Assembly (NCBI RefSeq): GCF_019578655.1
Contig: NC_063262.1
Location: forward strand, 9,121,582 to 9,185,581
Direction of reading: 5' to 3'
Source of the DNA: Ricinus communis
Taxonomy: Eukaryota; Streptophyta; Magnoliopsida; Malpighiales; Euphorbiaceae
Length of the DNA stretch: 64,000 nucleotides
Part shown: positions 12,103 to 23,307 of the stretch, in pieces
How positions within the stretch are numbered: position 1 is the first letter of the stretch
Layout of the letters: each line of letters starts with the position of its first letter
Translations under genes and position numbers: made by a program
The notes under the pieces: generated by a model
Told to the model about the DNA's origin: nothing
Seen by the model: the letters and a program-made list of their open reading frames with translations, nothing else
Databases searched by the model: none

Positions 12103-13514
12103 TGTTAGCCCCAAGAAGCTAATAATATGAATTTTGATGATAAAAAAATCTTGCATATTTTTATACTGTGTATATGGACATTTGATAATACAGGAACAAA
12201 ATGGTTTTGATCATATCACTGACCAAGTAGAAGAATTCCATTAGACATCTACCTTAATCAAAGACAACAGCAAGACGCTCAAAATAGAAGTCTATGTGTG
12301 AGCAATCTCAATTTAGGAAAGTGTATGTATTAGATATCTTGTTAAATGGATCAAGTTACTTTTTTAGAATGAAAGTTTTTGTACACCGTAAAATTCTAAA
12401 TCTTTTTCTAATTTTAAATCATGAAAGAATATATTTTTATTTTTCTCAAAATGATTCAAAAAGTAAAAATCCTTATTCCTTTGATATAACATTTTTTAGA
12501 TATTATTTTAGATCAGACATCCATTTGATATCTTTAAGGTATCTATCTATTATCGAGTCTGACACATTATTTTTCACATTTACATATTTCTCACATGTAT
12601 CCAAACAGCTAGTTTAGATTGGATGAAGTAAAAGTAATTTCATACTGCCAACTTTAGTTGTCTGTCACTATGACAGACTTTTTCTGACAGCTTGTCGTTG
12701 ACTGTTGATAGAAAACTATAAAATATGCTAGGTGTCTAAATCAGTAGCTGTAAATTTTTTTTAAAACAAATTGTGAAAAGGTTTCTTTATGCATATATCT
12801 AAAGTCTTCATAAAATGTCTCTAATAACTAGTTTTTTCATTGCTCTATAATAAAGGCTTCACCTACCAAATCAATAAGGAATGATATTATTTACTTCTCA
12901 AAAACTCTCAAGAACCAAAAAGCATTATTACTCATCATCTACATCTCCTTTTCTTGAGTATTTGCATTTATGATCTTCTAAAATCAGTTTTTCTTGCATT
13001 AAATTTACATTTAATCCATATAGAAATTCTATTTATTTATATTTATTGCTTTTAGAAGAGAAAATCTATTGTAAAGTTTTCAAGCACCTTGTGTTGAAGC
13101 TTGTGATTTATAGGGTGACACGACCCCCCTTCTAAGAGTTTGTGAAAGGTCCATTTTTGCCTAAGAAAGTAAGTGAGAGGTTGACAAAAGCCTAACAACT
13201 TATATGGGTTAGTCAGAGAAGAGATATCCTAGACTGTATAAGGTATCTTAGCATTAGAACCTTGTAAGACTTGATCTTTAGCCGTTAATAGAGTCAAATA
13301 GTGGAGAAAATCTTAAATTGCAATCCTTAAGGATTTGATGTAGGTCTTAGCATTGAATCAGGATAAATCTTTTTGTTGATCTCTATTAACTTGCAATTCA
13401 TAAGATATCTGATTCTAAAATAATGTTCAATTAGTTGTCTATTATATCTTAAACACGAAGATCATTTACTTAGACATCTAATTATTTTCTAAAAGAAACA
13501 TCAGACATCATTCA
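12103..13514 (+). repeat. Ty1/copia LTR (SIRE/Maximus-like), left part
   Basis: The sequence starts TGTTAGCCCC and is followed by text typical of large copia LTRs, including a TTTTGATGATAA phrase near the start and the GGATTTGATGTAGGTCTT / GAATCAGGATAAATC phrases near the end. It is cut at 13,514 by the plus-strand chromovirus. Its last 99 bases resume at 23,313, giving an LTR of about 1.5 kb whose ends, TGTTAG and CTAACA, are perfect inverses. No internal copia genes adjoin either end, so it is best read as a solo LTR, although the 5-bp flanks (TAGCA and GCGAG) do not match as target duplications. Confidence 0.65.
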
Positions 13515-13738
13515 TGATGTGAATCCAAGTTCAAAGCTTAAAGAGATCCAAGATCCATTAATAGTACAAGAAGGCCCAACCACAAGGTCCAAATCCAAGA
13601 AGCTTCAACAAGCCATATTGGGTTTAATTAGGGACATTTTGAAAGCCCAAGAAATTCAACCCAATAAGGCATCCATGGAGGCCCAAGGAATAATATTTAA
13701 CTTGTCTTTTTGTTAATAACAATTAGGGTTACATGTAG

Positions 13739-13880
13739 CCACCATACAAGTTAATGTGGTAATTAATACCAAGTAATGGCTATCAATGTGGGTAGTGGTT
13801 ATTAAGAGCCACCATATACAAGTTAATGGGGTAATTAATACCAAGTAATGGCTATTAGTGTGGATAATGGTTACTAAGGC
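13739..13880 (+). repeat. Two-copy tandem repeat in the U3 of the chromovirus LTR
   Basis: Two adjacent units of about 70-75 bp, each with GTAATTAATACCAAGTAATGG and a GTGGTTA-like end. Both are also present in the 3' LTR (about 22,699-22,840), so the repeat predates insertion. Its place upstream of the TATA box would suit repeated enhancer-like units; this is inference. Confidence 0.75.
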
Positions 13881-13948
13881 CATTTAAGAGTAAAAGTAAT
13901 CCTATGTGTGTGAGTCTATTTTAGTAGTGTGTGCATGGACTTGTACTC

Positions 13949-13956
13949 TATATAAA
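13949..13956 (+). promoter_or_regulatory. TATA box of the chromovirus LTR promoter
   Basis: TATATAAA followed by CAAGTCC; an identical copy lies in the 3' LTR at 22,910-22,917. It is the only canonical TATA motif in the LTR at a plausible U3 position. Confidence 0.6.
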
Positions 13957-14290
13957 CAAGTCCTTTTCTTTCTTTTGGAGCATGATTGAATTTGATATAT
14001 GAAATTTTGTTTGAGTTTTATTGTGAGGAATTTTATCTTTAATTTCTTGCTTGAACTTTGTGACTTATCAAGCTTTATTCTAGCTTGTGGTGTCAAAATC
14101 TAAATCTTTGTTTTCTTGTTATTTATCAAACTTTCTCGTTTTTGGCATAAGAGGAAATTCAAAGTCTATCTTAGTACCTTTATCCTTGTTGGTAAAGGGG
14201 TTAAGTAGCATCCATCTTCTTACTTCAATCTTTGAACGATCCAAATTTGTGGATTAAATTGGTAATTTCTAGTTTTCTTCTAATTCAACT

Positions 14291-14747
14291 TATCATAGTA
14301 TTTTTGTTATTGGGGATTTAATTGATGAAACCTACAATTCCCATCATAAGTGGTATCAGAGCATTGGCTCAAGATTGAGGTTTGCGTATCCAATACTATC
14401 TTTTAATTTTAATATCTTGTGTTCATCTTAGATTTTGCACCTTTTGCCATCTATTGTTCTTGTTATTATTATTATTTTTATCTTTATTCTTCTTATCTCA
14501 AGATTTTGTTTGCATATATCATAGTATTTTTGTTATTGGGGATTTAATTGATGAAACCTACAATTTCCATCATAAGTGGTATCAGAGCATTGGCTCAAGA
14601 TTGAGGTTTGCGTATCCAATACTATCTTTTAATTTTAATATCTTGTGTTCATCTTAGATTTTGCACCTTTTGCCATCTATTGTTCTTGTTATTATTATTA
14701 TTTTTATCTTTATTCTTCTTATCTCAAGATTTTGTTTGCATATATCA
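14291..14747 (+). repeat. 226-bp tandem duplication spanning the LTR end and primer site
   Basis: The sequence 14,291-14,521 recurs at 14,517-14,747 with an offset of 226 bases and one visible mismatch (CCCATCA against TCCATCA). The unit covers the last 57 bases of the 5' LTR, the primer-binding site and about 160 bases of leader. The element therefore has two primer-binding sites. Confidence 0.95.
14352..14363 (+). other. Primer-binding site of the chromovirus (first copy)
   Basis: TGGTATCAGAGC, complementary to the 3' end of initiator tRNA-Met, four bases after the LTR end at 14,347. A second copy from the tandem duplication lies at 14,578-14,589. Confidence 0.95.
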
Positions 14748-15221
14748 AAAAAAAATCGTCCTAAAAGAAAAAAATTGTTATCTTTGATATTCTTGTGTTA
14801 GATCTCAGATTACATTAAAAAAAATTGACTCTTCATATTCCATTGAGATTTATCTTTATAATTCTATATCTTTGTGTTCTTTGATGATCTATCTTTGTTT
14901 TTCATTTCTATTAGCCTATTTGCTACAAATTGTTCATTTCTTTAAGCCTACCTTATTATTTTCTTGTTAGCCTACCTTATTTTTTTTTTATCATTGATTA
15001 CTACATTCTTGAAATTTTATTTGATTGAGAAACTTAGTTCATCTAAGAAATCAAAAGCCAAATTTGAGAGGTAAAAGGCAAGAGTGTGAGATCATTAGAA
15101 AAAAAAAAGCCAAAATTGAGTGTAAACACGAGTGGTATACATCAATTTTGAGTGAAACACGTGAGAGAGTGTTGTGAGATTGTTTCTTTCTATTTTTTTT
15201 TAAATTTTAGGTTTTACAATC
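14364..15221 (+). other. Leader between primer site and gag
   Basis: An AT-rich untranslated leader. Apart from the 226-bp duplication and short A and T runs it shows no structure I can support. It would hold the packaging signal. Confidence 0.6.
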
Positions 15222-16316
15222 ATGTCAAAAGACACAAGTTCTTCTTATACAAATGATCATGTGATTCAAGCTATGCAACAACAATTCGAAAGAATGTTTA
15301 ATATGATGGCGGGAATCAATGAAAAATTAGAGAAGTATGATGGCATCCTTAACCAATTACATGGAGAGCCTAGACAAAGAAGATGTCCACCAATTGACCA
15401 AGAGGACTATGAAGGAGAGGATGATTTGGATGATGATCAAGTCACCTTGTTGGGACAACGAATCAATCCTAGGAGACAAGCTAGGAGAAGACATCCAAAT
15501 GATGATGTTGATCGCAACCTTGGAAGCATCAAAATGAAGATTCCTTCATTCCAAGGAAGAAATGATCCAGATGTGTACCTTGAATGGGAGAAGAAAGTGG
15601 AACTCATCTTCGAATGTCATAATTATTCGGAGGAGAAAAAGGTAAAACTTGCTGCTGTTGAGTTTAGTGATTATGCAATTGTTTGGTGGGATCAATTTTG
15701 CAAGGAAAGACGTAGATATGGAGAAAGACCCGTGGAGTCTTGGAGAGAAATGAAGCAAATCATGAGAAAGAGGTTTGTTCCAAGCCACTACTACAGAGAG
15801 CTTCATCAAAGATTACAAACTCTAATTCAAGGATCCATGAGTGTGGAGGAGTATCACAAAGAAATGGAGAAGGCTATGATTCGAGCAAATGCGATAGAAG
15901 ATCGTGAAGCTACCATGGCAAGGTTCTTAAGAGGGCTAAACAAAGACATTGCTGATGTTGTTGATTTGCAACATTATGTGGAGATTGAAGATATGGTGAA
16001 TTTGACCATGAAAGTGGAAAGGCAATTGAAAAGAAAGAGGTATGATTCTAAACCAAATATGGGTTCTTCTTCTTCTTGGAAAAATTCTTGGGGGAAAAAG
16101 GATGATAAACCTTTTACTAAGTCAAAAGTGGAAGAAACTAAACCTAAAATTGACTTGGGAAATAAGGGAAAGGGTGAGAATCAACTAACCCAAACTAGGG
16201 GAATCAAATGTTTTAAGTGTTTGGGTCATGGGCACATTGCTAGGGAATGTCCAAATAAGAAAGTTATGATTCTAAGGGATGGTGATATTGAGTCGGAGAG
16301 TGTGGGGGGGGGGTAG
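15222..16316 (+). CDS. Gag protein of the chromovirus (364 aa)
   Basis: Structural capsid polyprotein of the retrotransposon. It opens MSKDTSSSYTNDH, followed by a predicted helical segment, an acidic stretch (EGEDDLDDDQ, about residues 65-75) and then the retrotransposon gag domain (about residues 98-285) with GSIKMKIPSFQGRNDPDVY, a WWDQ motif and MRKRFVPSHYYRELHQ. A CCHC zinc knuckle for RNA binding begins at about residue 330 (CFKCLGHGHIARECPNKK). The frame is open throughout. It ends VGGG and a TAG right after a run of ten G (16,304-16,313). With nine G it would continue into the protease frame, as gag-pol does in related elements, so the stop is likely a slippage mutation, not a natural terminus. 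The start is the first ATG after the leader. Confidence 0.9.
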   Translation: MSKDTSSSYTNDHVIQAMQQQFERMFNMMAGINEKLEKYDGILNQLHGEPRQRRCPPIDQEDYEGEDDLDDDQVTLLGQRINPRRQARRRHPNDDVDRNLGSIKMKIPSFQGRNDPDVYLEWEKKVELIFECHNYSEEKKVKLAAVEFSDYAIVWWDQFCKERRRYGERPVESWREMKQIMRKRFVPSHYYRELHQRLQTLIQGSMSVEEYHKEMEKAMIRANAIEDREATMARFLRGLNKDIADVVDLQHYVEIEDMVNLTMKVERQLKRKRYDSKPNMGSSSSWKNSWGKKDDKPFTKSKVEETKPKIDLGNKGKGENQLTQTRGIKCFKCLGHGHIARECPNKKVMILRDGDIESESVGGG

Positions 16317-18709
16317 TGATGATGATATGCCTTCTGTAGAAGATTGTAGTGATGTTGAATGTGCTAAGGGAGATAATCTTGTTGTTCAAAGAACATTGAG
16401 TTTGCAAAATAAACATGATGTCCATAGGGAGCAAAGGGAAAATCTGTTTCATACTCATTGTTTGATTTCTAACAAGTTGTGCAACATGATTGTGGATAGT
16501 GGAAGTTGCACCAATGTAGCAAGCACTTTGCTAGTGGAGAAATTGAAGTTGCCTACTACCAAGCACCCAAGACCATACAAGTTGCAATGGCTTAATGAAA
16601 GTGGAGTTGTAAAGGTAAATAAGCAAGTTTTAGTTTCTTTTCAAATTGGTAGATATAAGGATGAAGTGTTGTGTGATGTGTTGCCAATGTTGGCCGGACA
16701 TATGTTGTTGGGGAGACCTTGGCAATATGATAGAAGGGCTAGTCATGATGGATTCAAAAATATGTATACTTTGACTATGGATGGAAAAAGTTTTTAACCT
16801 TGGACCATTAACTCCAAAACAGATTTTTGAAGACCAAATGTGCATCAAGCAACAATATGAAGAAATGGGTTCTTCATCAGAAAATTCTTTGGGAAGGGAA
16901 ACCTTTGAGAGTAAAGAAAAAGGTGAGATGAGTGAACCTAAAAATTCCAATTCTCTTGACCAAAATGGGAAACACATGGTAAGAGAAAACAAAGAAGGTT
17001 CAAATGAAAGAAAAATGAGTGTTTATGCAAAAATGAGCAATGTGAAGGAAGTTATGCTTTTGAGACAACACATGCTTATACTTATGTACAAGGAGATTTT
17101 GCATATTTCTAACGATATTGTTTGCCTAGTGTTGTTGTTGATCTTTTGCAGGTTTATGAAGATTTATTTCCGAAAGAAATTCCAAATGGTTTGCCACCTA
17201 AAAAAGGCATTGAGCACCAAATTGATTTCATACCTGGAGCAAGCATTCCAAATAGACCAGCATATAGATGTAATCCGGAGGAGACCAAGGAAATCGAAAA
17301 GCAAGTGAGTGAGCTTATGGAGAAGGGTTATGTTCGTGAAAGCATGAGTCCATGTGTCGTACTCGTCTTGTTAGTGCCTAAGAAAGATGGAACTTGGAGG
17401 ATGTGTTTTGAATGTCGTGCCATCAACAAAATCACGGTGAAGTATAGACATCCCATTCCTAGGCTAGATGACATGTTGGATGAATTGCATGGTTCATATT
17501 TGTTTTCAAAAATTAATTTGAAATCTGGTTATCATCAAATTAGAATGAGAGAAGGTGATGAATGGAAAACATGTTTTAAAACTAAACATGGTTTATATGA
17601 GTGGTTAGTAATGCCTTTTGGTTTAACTAATGCACCAAGCACTTTCATTAGATTGAAGAATCATGTTTTAAGAGCATTCATAGGCAAATTTGTTGTTGTC
17701 TATTTTGATGATATCTTGGTTTATAGCAAAAATTTAGATGAGCATGTACAACATTTGACTTGTGTTTTTTATGTGCTTAGAGAAGAGAAGTTGTATGCTA
17801 ATCTAAAGAAATGTTGTTTTTGCACTAATGAAATTACTTTTCTTGGATATATTGTCAATGACAAGGGTATTCATGTTGATCAAGAAAAGGTAAAAGTAAT
17901 TAGAGGATGGCCAACACCCACAAGTGTAAGTGATGTAAGAAGCTTTCATGGTTTAGCTAGCTTTTATAGAAGGTTCATTAAGAATTTTTCTACCATAGCT
18001 GCACCTTTAACTGAATGCATAAAAAAGAATGTTGGTTTTAAGTGGGGAATTGAACAAGATGAGGCTTTTAACTTGCTAAAAGACAAATTAAGTCCTGCAC
18101 CCTTGTTATTTTTGCCAAATTTTACTAAACCTTTTGAGATTGAGTGTGATGCAAGTGGCATAGGTATTGGAGGAGTTTTAATGCAAGAAGGCAAGCCCAT
18201 AGCATTCTTTAGCGAAAAGCTAAGTGGAGCAAGTCTAAACTACCCTACATATGACAAGGAGTTCTATGCACTAGTGAGGGTTCTAAAGACATGGCAGCAT
18301 TACCTTGGCTACAAAGAATTTATAATTCACACTGACCATGAGTCCTTGAAGTATCTCAAAGGACAAGGAAAGCTCAATAAGAGACATGCAAAATGGGTGG
18401 AATTCATTGAATCCTTTCCGTACATCATTAAGTACAAGCAAGTGAAAGAAAATATGGTGGCCGATGCATTGTCAAGAAGGTATGCCTTGATCTCTAAACT
18501 TGATGCAAAATTATTAGGATTTGAATACATAAAAGATCTTTATTCTAATGATCCTGATTTTGCTAATGTTTATGGGGTATGTGAGAAAGGGGGTTTTGAT
18601 AAGTTCTATAAGTTTGATGGTTTTCTTTTTCGGAAAAACAAATTGTGTGTGCCACAAAGTTCTTTGAGAGAGTTACTTGTGAGAGAGGCACATAGTGGAG
18701 GTTTAATGG
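16317..18709 (+). pseudogene. Pol of the chromovirus, part 1: protease, reverse transcriptase, RNase H, integrase start
   Basis: The protease (about 16,440-16,800) has the active-site motif IVDSGSC and the HMLLGRPW block. Its frame ends at 16,797 at a run of five T where four would keep the frame. The linker is in a second frame, and a loss of one base near 17,118-17,124 moves to the reverse transcriptase frame. Reverse transcriptase keeps YFDDILVYS (about 17,700) and [12 protein letters not shown]. Motif A reads [11 protein letters not shown], with Asn (AAT at 17,515-17,517) in place of the catalytic Asp. RNase H follows (about 18,120-18,480; [23 protein letters not shown]). The integrase zinc-binding start ([10 protein letters not shown]) is cut at 18,709 by the solo LTR. 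At least three lesions plus an active-site change make it inactive. Confidence 0.9.
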
Positions 18710-21404
18710 TGTCACGACCCCACCCGTGGGCCCGTGACCGGCACTAGGCAATGGGTAGGCTTAAGGCCACCGAAACCCGTAGTAAGCCTGACACTCACTG
18801 ATTTAAACAAATTTCATCTCAAATTAATATTATTAAAGCCACAATTTATCTTAACGTACTACATTCTACATAAATACTTGATGCGCGGAAAAACTAGGCG
18901 AGACCTGAAACTCAGAAAATTTACAACTGATACATCTACTATTGCTACTGCGGAGAATCTAAGATTTACCAATTTACATACCAAATCAAATACATCACCC
19001 GATGATGAAGGAGTCGGGTTACTGAATAAGAGTCGCGAGAGGACTAACAGTCACGAATCTGAAAAACAGTAAAAATGAGACTGCCAGTCTCGAGATTGAG
19101 TTAAAATCAAATAATCTGGGGACTATTGCATTCTTCTCAGAAAACATAGATTATTCAAATTAGTATATCAAACCATGCACATAAATACCAATCATACTAT
19201 AATCATACCCTAATACTTTCTTCACAAAAAATATTAATCATTCGAATCAATATATCAACCATGCACGTAAATACAATCCATATTATAATCACACCATAAT
19301 AAATAAATAAATGAATAAATAAAAATATATTTTTACTTTTACGGGACGAGTGGCTCATTAGAACCCTAACCCTAAATTCTAACAGCCATTTTGGCTCTCT
19401 TAATCCAATAAGGTGGCCAGGAGCAATGCACGACCGGGGACCTTACTTCCAGTCCGGTCACTTAAGTATCCAAATAAGCCGAGAGCAATGCTCGACCAGG
19501 GACCTTACCTCCGACGAATTTACACAAATCAGCCCAGAGAGCCATGCTCGACCAGAGCAAACCCATAAAAATCTTATTACATGTCCATGATCATTACCGG
19601 TGCGCACGCGGTCCTGATGTAACCCATCAGGTGGCATGTTCTACGAAAGCCACATCCCCAAATCGAAATCATCACATATAATAAATATCATTGTATAATG
19701 AAATCATTCAACCATATCAAAATAACAATTAACAATTAAGAGTAAGACATCAGGCAACTCATGTGGAAAACTGATTATATTTGGTATTATTATAACATTA
19801 CTATAATAATACTTATATTATCTTCATTAATTAATAATCCAGTAAAATTATTTACATTGCGATACTAATAACCAAATTAAGCATAAACTTCCAAAATAGC
19901 ATATTAAAATCAGACTTAGCAATAGTGCAATGATTAAATGACTTTAACTCACAGAATTGGGCGACCTCCTAGCTCTGCTCCGGTGCCTCGGTTAGAGCGA
20001 GCCGAACAGACAGATCATCTAATCATGGAAAACAATTTATCAAAATGCTGAAACAATCGATCATTAATCCTAGGTCTAGACTCCTAGGACTAACTGTCTA
20101 AGAATCTCGACTCAGGAGAATTCTACCAAAAATCCAGCAGAACCTCCCCTACAACACGAACATTACCCCCCGTAAAACGGGTCCAGGACCTGCCAGAAAA
20201 ACACTCCAAATATCCAACAATTTAAACAACGGGAGTCGGGTCCCCAAACTTCACTATTTCCCGGCTCCGCCACACAACATAAAATACGAGGCAGGCAAAC
20301 TAACAAACGATTATTTATGACTCACAAATATCATCAAATACTCAATATAACCCAATAGACACAAATTTAAAATCAAAGGATTTCCAAGATCAACGGCCAG
20401 AGAAAATTACCGAGACGCTTAGTCGACTCGCCTCCGGCCGCCGGAGTCCGATCGACGATCTGGACACACCATCGAACTCACAACGACGCGCTGACGATGA
20501 TTCCCACTTTCGATTTTTTCGATCTGACACCCGATCATCCGAAGAAATTTGCGGACGATCACGGCCGTCGATTTACAAACGGAGCCTGATTGCCACGAAA
20601 CCAGTGCCATCGCGAAGCTTGAGCTGAGGAGAGTCGGGGTACATCCTCCGATCGTCCATCCTCTGCCGGAGCTCACCGGAAAAGCTGAAAAACCTCGGCT
20701 GCCTCCATTTTCTCTCTCCACCGGATCTTCCGTTTCCGGCCACCACTGTCGACACCGCTGCCGCCAAAACAAAGCCAAGGGCGAGAGGAGTCGATCGGCA
20801 CCAAGATACCTAAGCGCCGCGCAGTGGCAAGGAAGCTTCGGCCATCTTCCTCCTCGCGTGAGAGCTGCCGCCATCGCCATTGGTGGTGCCGTGCTAGCCG
20901 TGCCCTTCGCCCGCAGACCGCACCCCGGTGCTCCGCAGCCTCGGCTCATACGTGCGCTCTCTCTCCCCGATTTCTCTTCTTCCCTGATTTTCTTTCCTTT
21001 CAATATCGACATTAGGCCCCCGAACTTTTTCTTATTACAATTTGGTCCCTCAACTTCCTTAATTACTTACAATCTCATCCTGCAGAATTCCAATTTAACC
21101 CCCAAACTTCTTTTTAGCCTTTCAATCCTTATTCCAAAATAAATTTCCAATATATAATTTTACTTATATAAATATGCATTTGGAAAAATTTGAATAACCA
21201 AAATATAATCATTTCTCAAATAGTTTACTTAATTAACTCCTTAAAAATTAAACTAATTGGATATGGAAAATAACTCATTTATTTAGCTAACATGAACATT
21301 CAAAATTTGTATTTAAATCATTCCAATTAAACCGAATAAAAATAAAGCTAAAATTAACTTAAATAAAAACTCATTATTAAATATATAAAATTTCGGGTGT
21401 TACA
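18710..21404 (-). mobile_element. 2.7-kb solo LTR, probably Del/Tekay-type gypsy, inside the integrase gene
   Basis: The insertion runs from TGTCACGACCCC to CGGGTGTTACA and is flanked by perfect 5-bp duplications AATGG (18,705-18,709 and 21,405-21,409). On the minus strand it starts TGTAACACCCG and ends GGGGTCGTGACA, the LTR ends I associate with Del/Tekay chromoviruses. There is no primer site, polypurine tract or polyprotein inside, hence solo LTR. A GC-rich island lies at about 20,400-20,960, unlike everything around it, with long overlapping open frames on both strands (20,419-21,142) that resemble no protein I know. The insertion plus duplication is 2,700 bases, a multiple of three. It must be younger than the chromovirus. 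Confidence 0.85.
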
Positions 21405-22677
21405 AATGGCACATTTTGGGATTAAAAAAACTTTGGATATATTGGGTGACCATTTCTTTTGGCCACACATGAAAAGGGATGTTGAGAGAATTTGTGAGAA
21501 ATGCATTACCTGCAAACAAGCCAAATCCAAAGCAATGCCTCATGGTTTGTATACACCTCTTCCCATACTAAATGAACCTTGGGTAGATATTTTTATGGAC
21601 TTTGTTTTAGGATTACCTAGGTCCAAGGGAGGGAGAGATTCTATTTTTGTTGTTGTGGACAGGTTTAGCAGAATGACACATTTCATTCCATGTCACAAGG
21701 CGGATGATGCAACCCATATTGCCAATCTATTCTTCAAGGAGATTGTAAGGCTACATGGAGTGCCAAGGACCATTGTGAGTGATAGGGATGTTAAATTCCT
21801 AAGTCACTTTTGGAAGACTCTTTGGGGAAAGATAGGGACAAAGCTTTTGTATTCTACAACTTGTCATCCGCAAACGGATGGACAAACAGAGGTGGTCAAT
21901 AGGACACTTGCAACACTTTTGAGGGCTGTCATCCAAAGAAATCTGAAGAATTGGGAAGAATGTTTGCCACATGTGGAATTTGCTTACAATAGGAGTGTGC
22001 ATGGTTCAACAAATTGCTCACTCTTTGAAGTTGTGTATGGATTCAATCCATTGACTCCATTAGATTTGCTACCATTGCCGTTGGACAAAGCTAATTTAGA
22101 GGGGAAACAAAAAGCTGAATTCATCAAGACTTTGCATGAGAAGGTGCATGCAAACATTGAGAAGAAGACACTCCAATATGAAAAGCAACACAACAAAGGG
22201 AGAAAGCAAGTCATTTTTGAGCCTGGAGATTGGGTGTGGGTGCACTTGAGGAAGGAAATATTTTCTAACCAAAGGAAATCAAAGCTTATGCCAAGAGGAG
22301 ATGGTCCTTCTAGAGTGCTTCAACGCATCAACAACAATGCCTACAAGCTAGAACTTCCAAGTGAGTATGACAATGTTAGTGCTACTTTCAATGTTAGTGA
22401 CTTGTCTTTGTTTGATGTAGGTGATGAAGATGATGGAGCTGATTTGTGGACAAATCCTTTTGAAAAAAGGGGGAATGATGTGAATCCAAGTTCAAAGCTT
22501 AAAGAGATCCAAGATCCATTAATAGTACAAGAAGGCCCAACCACAAGGTCCAAATCTAAGAAGCTTCAACAAGCCATATTGGGTTTAATTATGGACATTT
22601 GGAAAGCCCAAGAACTTCAACCCAATAAGGCATCCATGGAGGCCCAAGGAATAATATTTAATTTGTTTTTGTGTTAA
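21405..22677 (+). pseudogene. Pol of the chromovirus, part 2: integrase
   Basis: It continues pol after the solo LTR, in the same frame. The rest of the HHCC zinc-binding domain comes first ([16 protein letters not shown]). The catalytic core follows with all three acidic residues visible: Asp in [10 protein letters not shown], Asp in IVSDRDVKF and Glu in [12 protein letters not shown]. The C-terminal domain has [11 protein letters not shown] and [10 protein letters not shown]. No classical chromodomain follows. The frame instead crosses the polypurine tract at 22,462-22,475 and ends at TAA 22,675-22,677, within the 3' LTR. The last 67 residues, with [13 protein letters not shown], are therefore LTR-encoded. 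This portion has no internal lesion but is separated from the rest of pol. Confidence 0.9.
22462..22475 (+). other. Polypurine tract of the chromovirus
   Basis: GAAAAAAGGGGGAA immediately before the 3' LTR start at 22,476. It is the plus-strand DNA primer for reverse transcription and also codes for integrase residues. Confidence 0.9.
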
Positions 22678-23307
22678 TAACAATTAGGATTACATGTAGC
22701 CACCATACAAGTTAATGTGGTAATTAATACCAAGTAATGGCTATCAATGTGGGTAGTGGTTATTAAGAGCCATCATATACAAGTTAATGGGGTAATTAAT
22801 ACCAAGTAATGGCTATTAGTGTGGATAGTGGTTCCTAAGGCCATTTAAGAGTAAAAGTAATCCTATGTGTGTGAGTCTATTTTAGTAGTGTGTGCATGGA
22901 CTTGTACTCTATATAAACAAGTCCTTTTCTTTCTTTTGGAGCATGATTGAATTTGATATATGAAATTTTATTTGAATTTTATTGTGAGGAATTTTGTCTT
23001 TAATTTCTTGCTTGGACTTTGCGACTTATCAAGCTTTATTCTAGCTTATGGTGTCAAAATCTAAATCTTTGTTTTCTTGTTATTTATCAAACTTTCTCGT
23101 TTGTGGCATAAGAGGAAATTCAAAGTCTATCTTAGTATCTTTATCCTTATTGGTAAAGGGGTTAAGTAGCATACATCTTCTTATTTCAATCTTTGAACGA
23201 TCCGAATTTGTGGATTAAATTGGTAATTTCTAGTTTTCTTCTAATTCAACTTTTCATAGTATTTTTGCTATTGGGGAGTTAATTGATGAAACCTACAATT
23301 CCCATCA
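22476..23307 (+). repeat. 3' LTR of the chromovirus
   Basis: 832 bases against 833 for the 5' LTR, starting TGATGTGAATCC and ending CCCATCA, then the target duplication ATTCA. Most differences from the 5' LTR are single substitutions, about 26 by direct reading, mostly transitions. Confidence 0.93.

Larger units (their letters stand above)
13515..14347 (+). repeat. 5' LTR of the chromovirus
   Basis: It starts TGATGTGAATCC and ends CCCATCA. The first 200 bases carry the integrase-tail coding sequence also present in the 3' LTR. A TATA box (TATATAAA, 13,949-13,956) marks the likely promoter. A diverged tandem repeat of about 75 bp (about 13,739-13,880, CAAGTTAATG..GGTAATTAATACC units) lies just upstream of it. 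Confidence 0.93.
13515..23307 (+). mobile_element. Ty3/gypsy chromovirus, nearly complete, CRM-like
   Basis: A 9.8-kb element (7.1 kb without its own insertion). It has LTRs at 13,515-14,347 and 22,476-23,307, a primer-binding site, gag, protease, reverse transcriptase, RNase H and integrase in gypsy order, and a polypurine tract. The flanking 5-bp duplications ATTCA (13,510-13,514 and 23,308-23,312) are perfect. By eye about 26 of 832 LTR positions differ (about 3%), so it is fairly young. The coding frame crosses the polypurine tract and ends inside the 3' LTR, and the integrase tail carries [12 protein letters not shown]. Both recall the CRM clade of centromere-associated chromoviruses, but clade assignment needs a tree. 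Three frameshifts, a catalytic substitution and a solo-LTR insertion make it defective. Confidence 0.93.

Noticed and set aside
14382..14657. Open frame in the chromovirus leader
   Set aside because: Arises from the 226-bp tandem duplication in AT-rich untranslated leader.
20419..21142. Overlapping long open frames on both strands
   Set aside because: They lie in the GC-rich island of a solo LTR, where stop codons are rare. No domain is recognisable.
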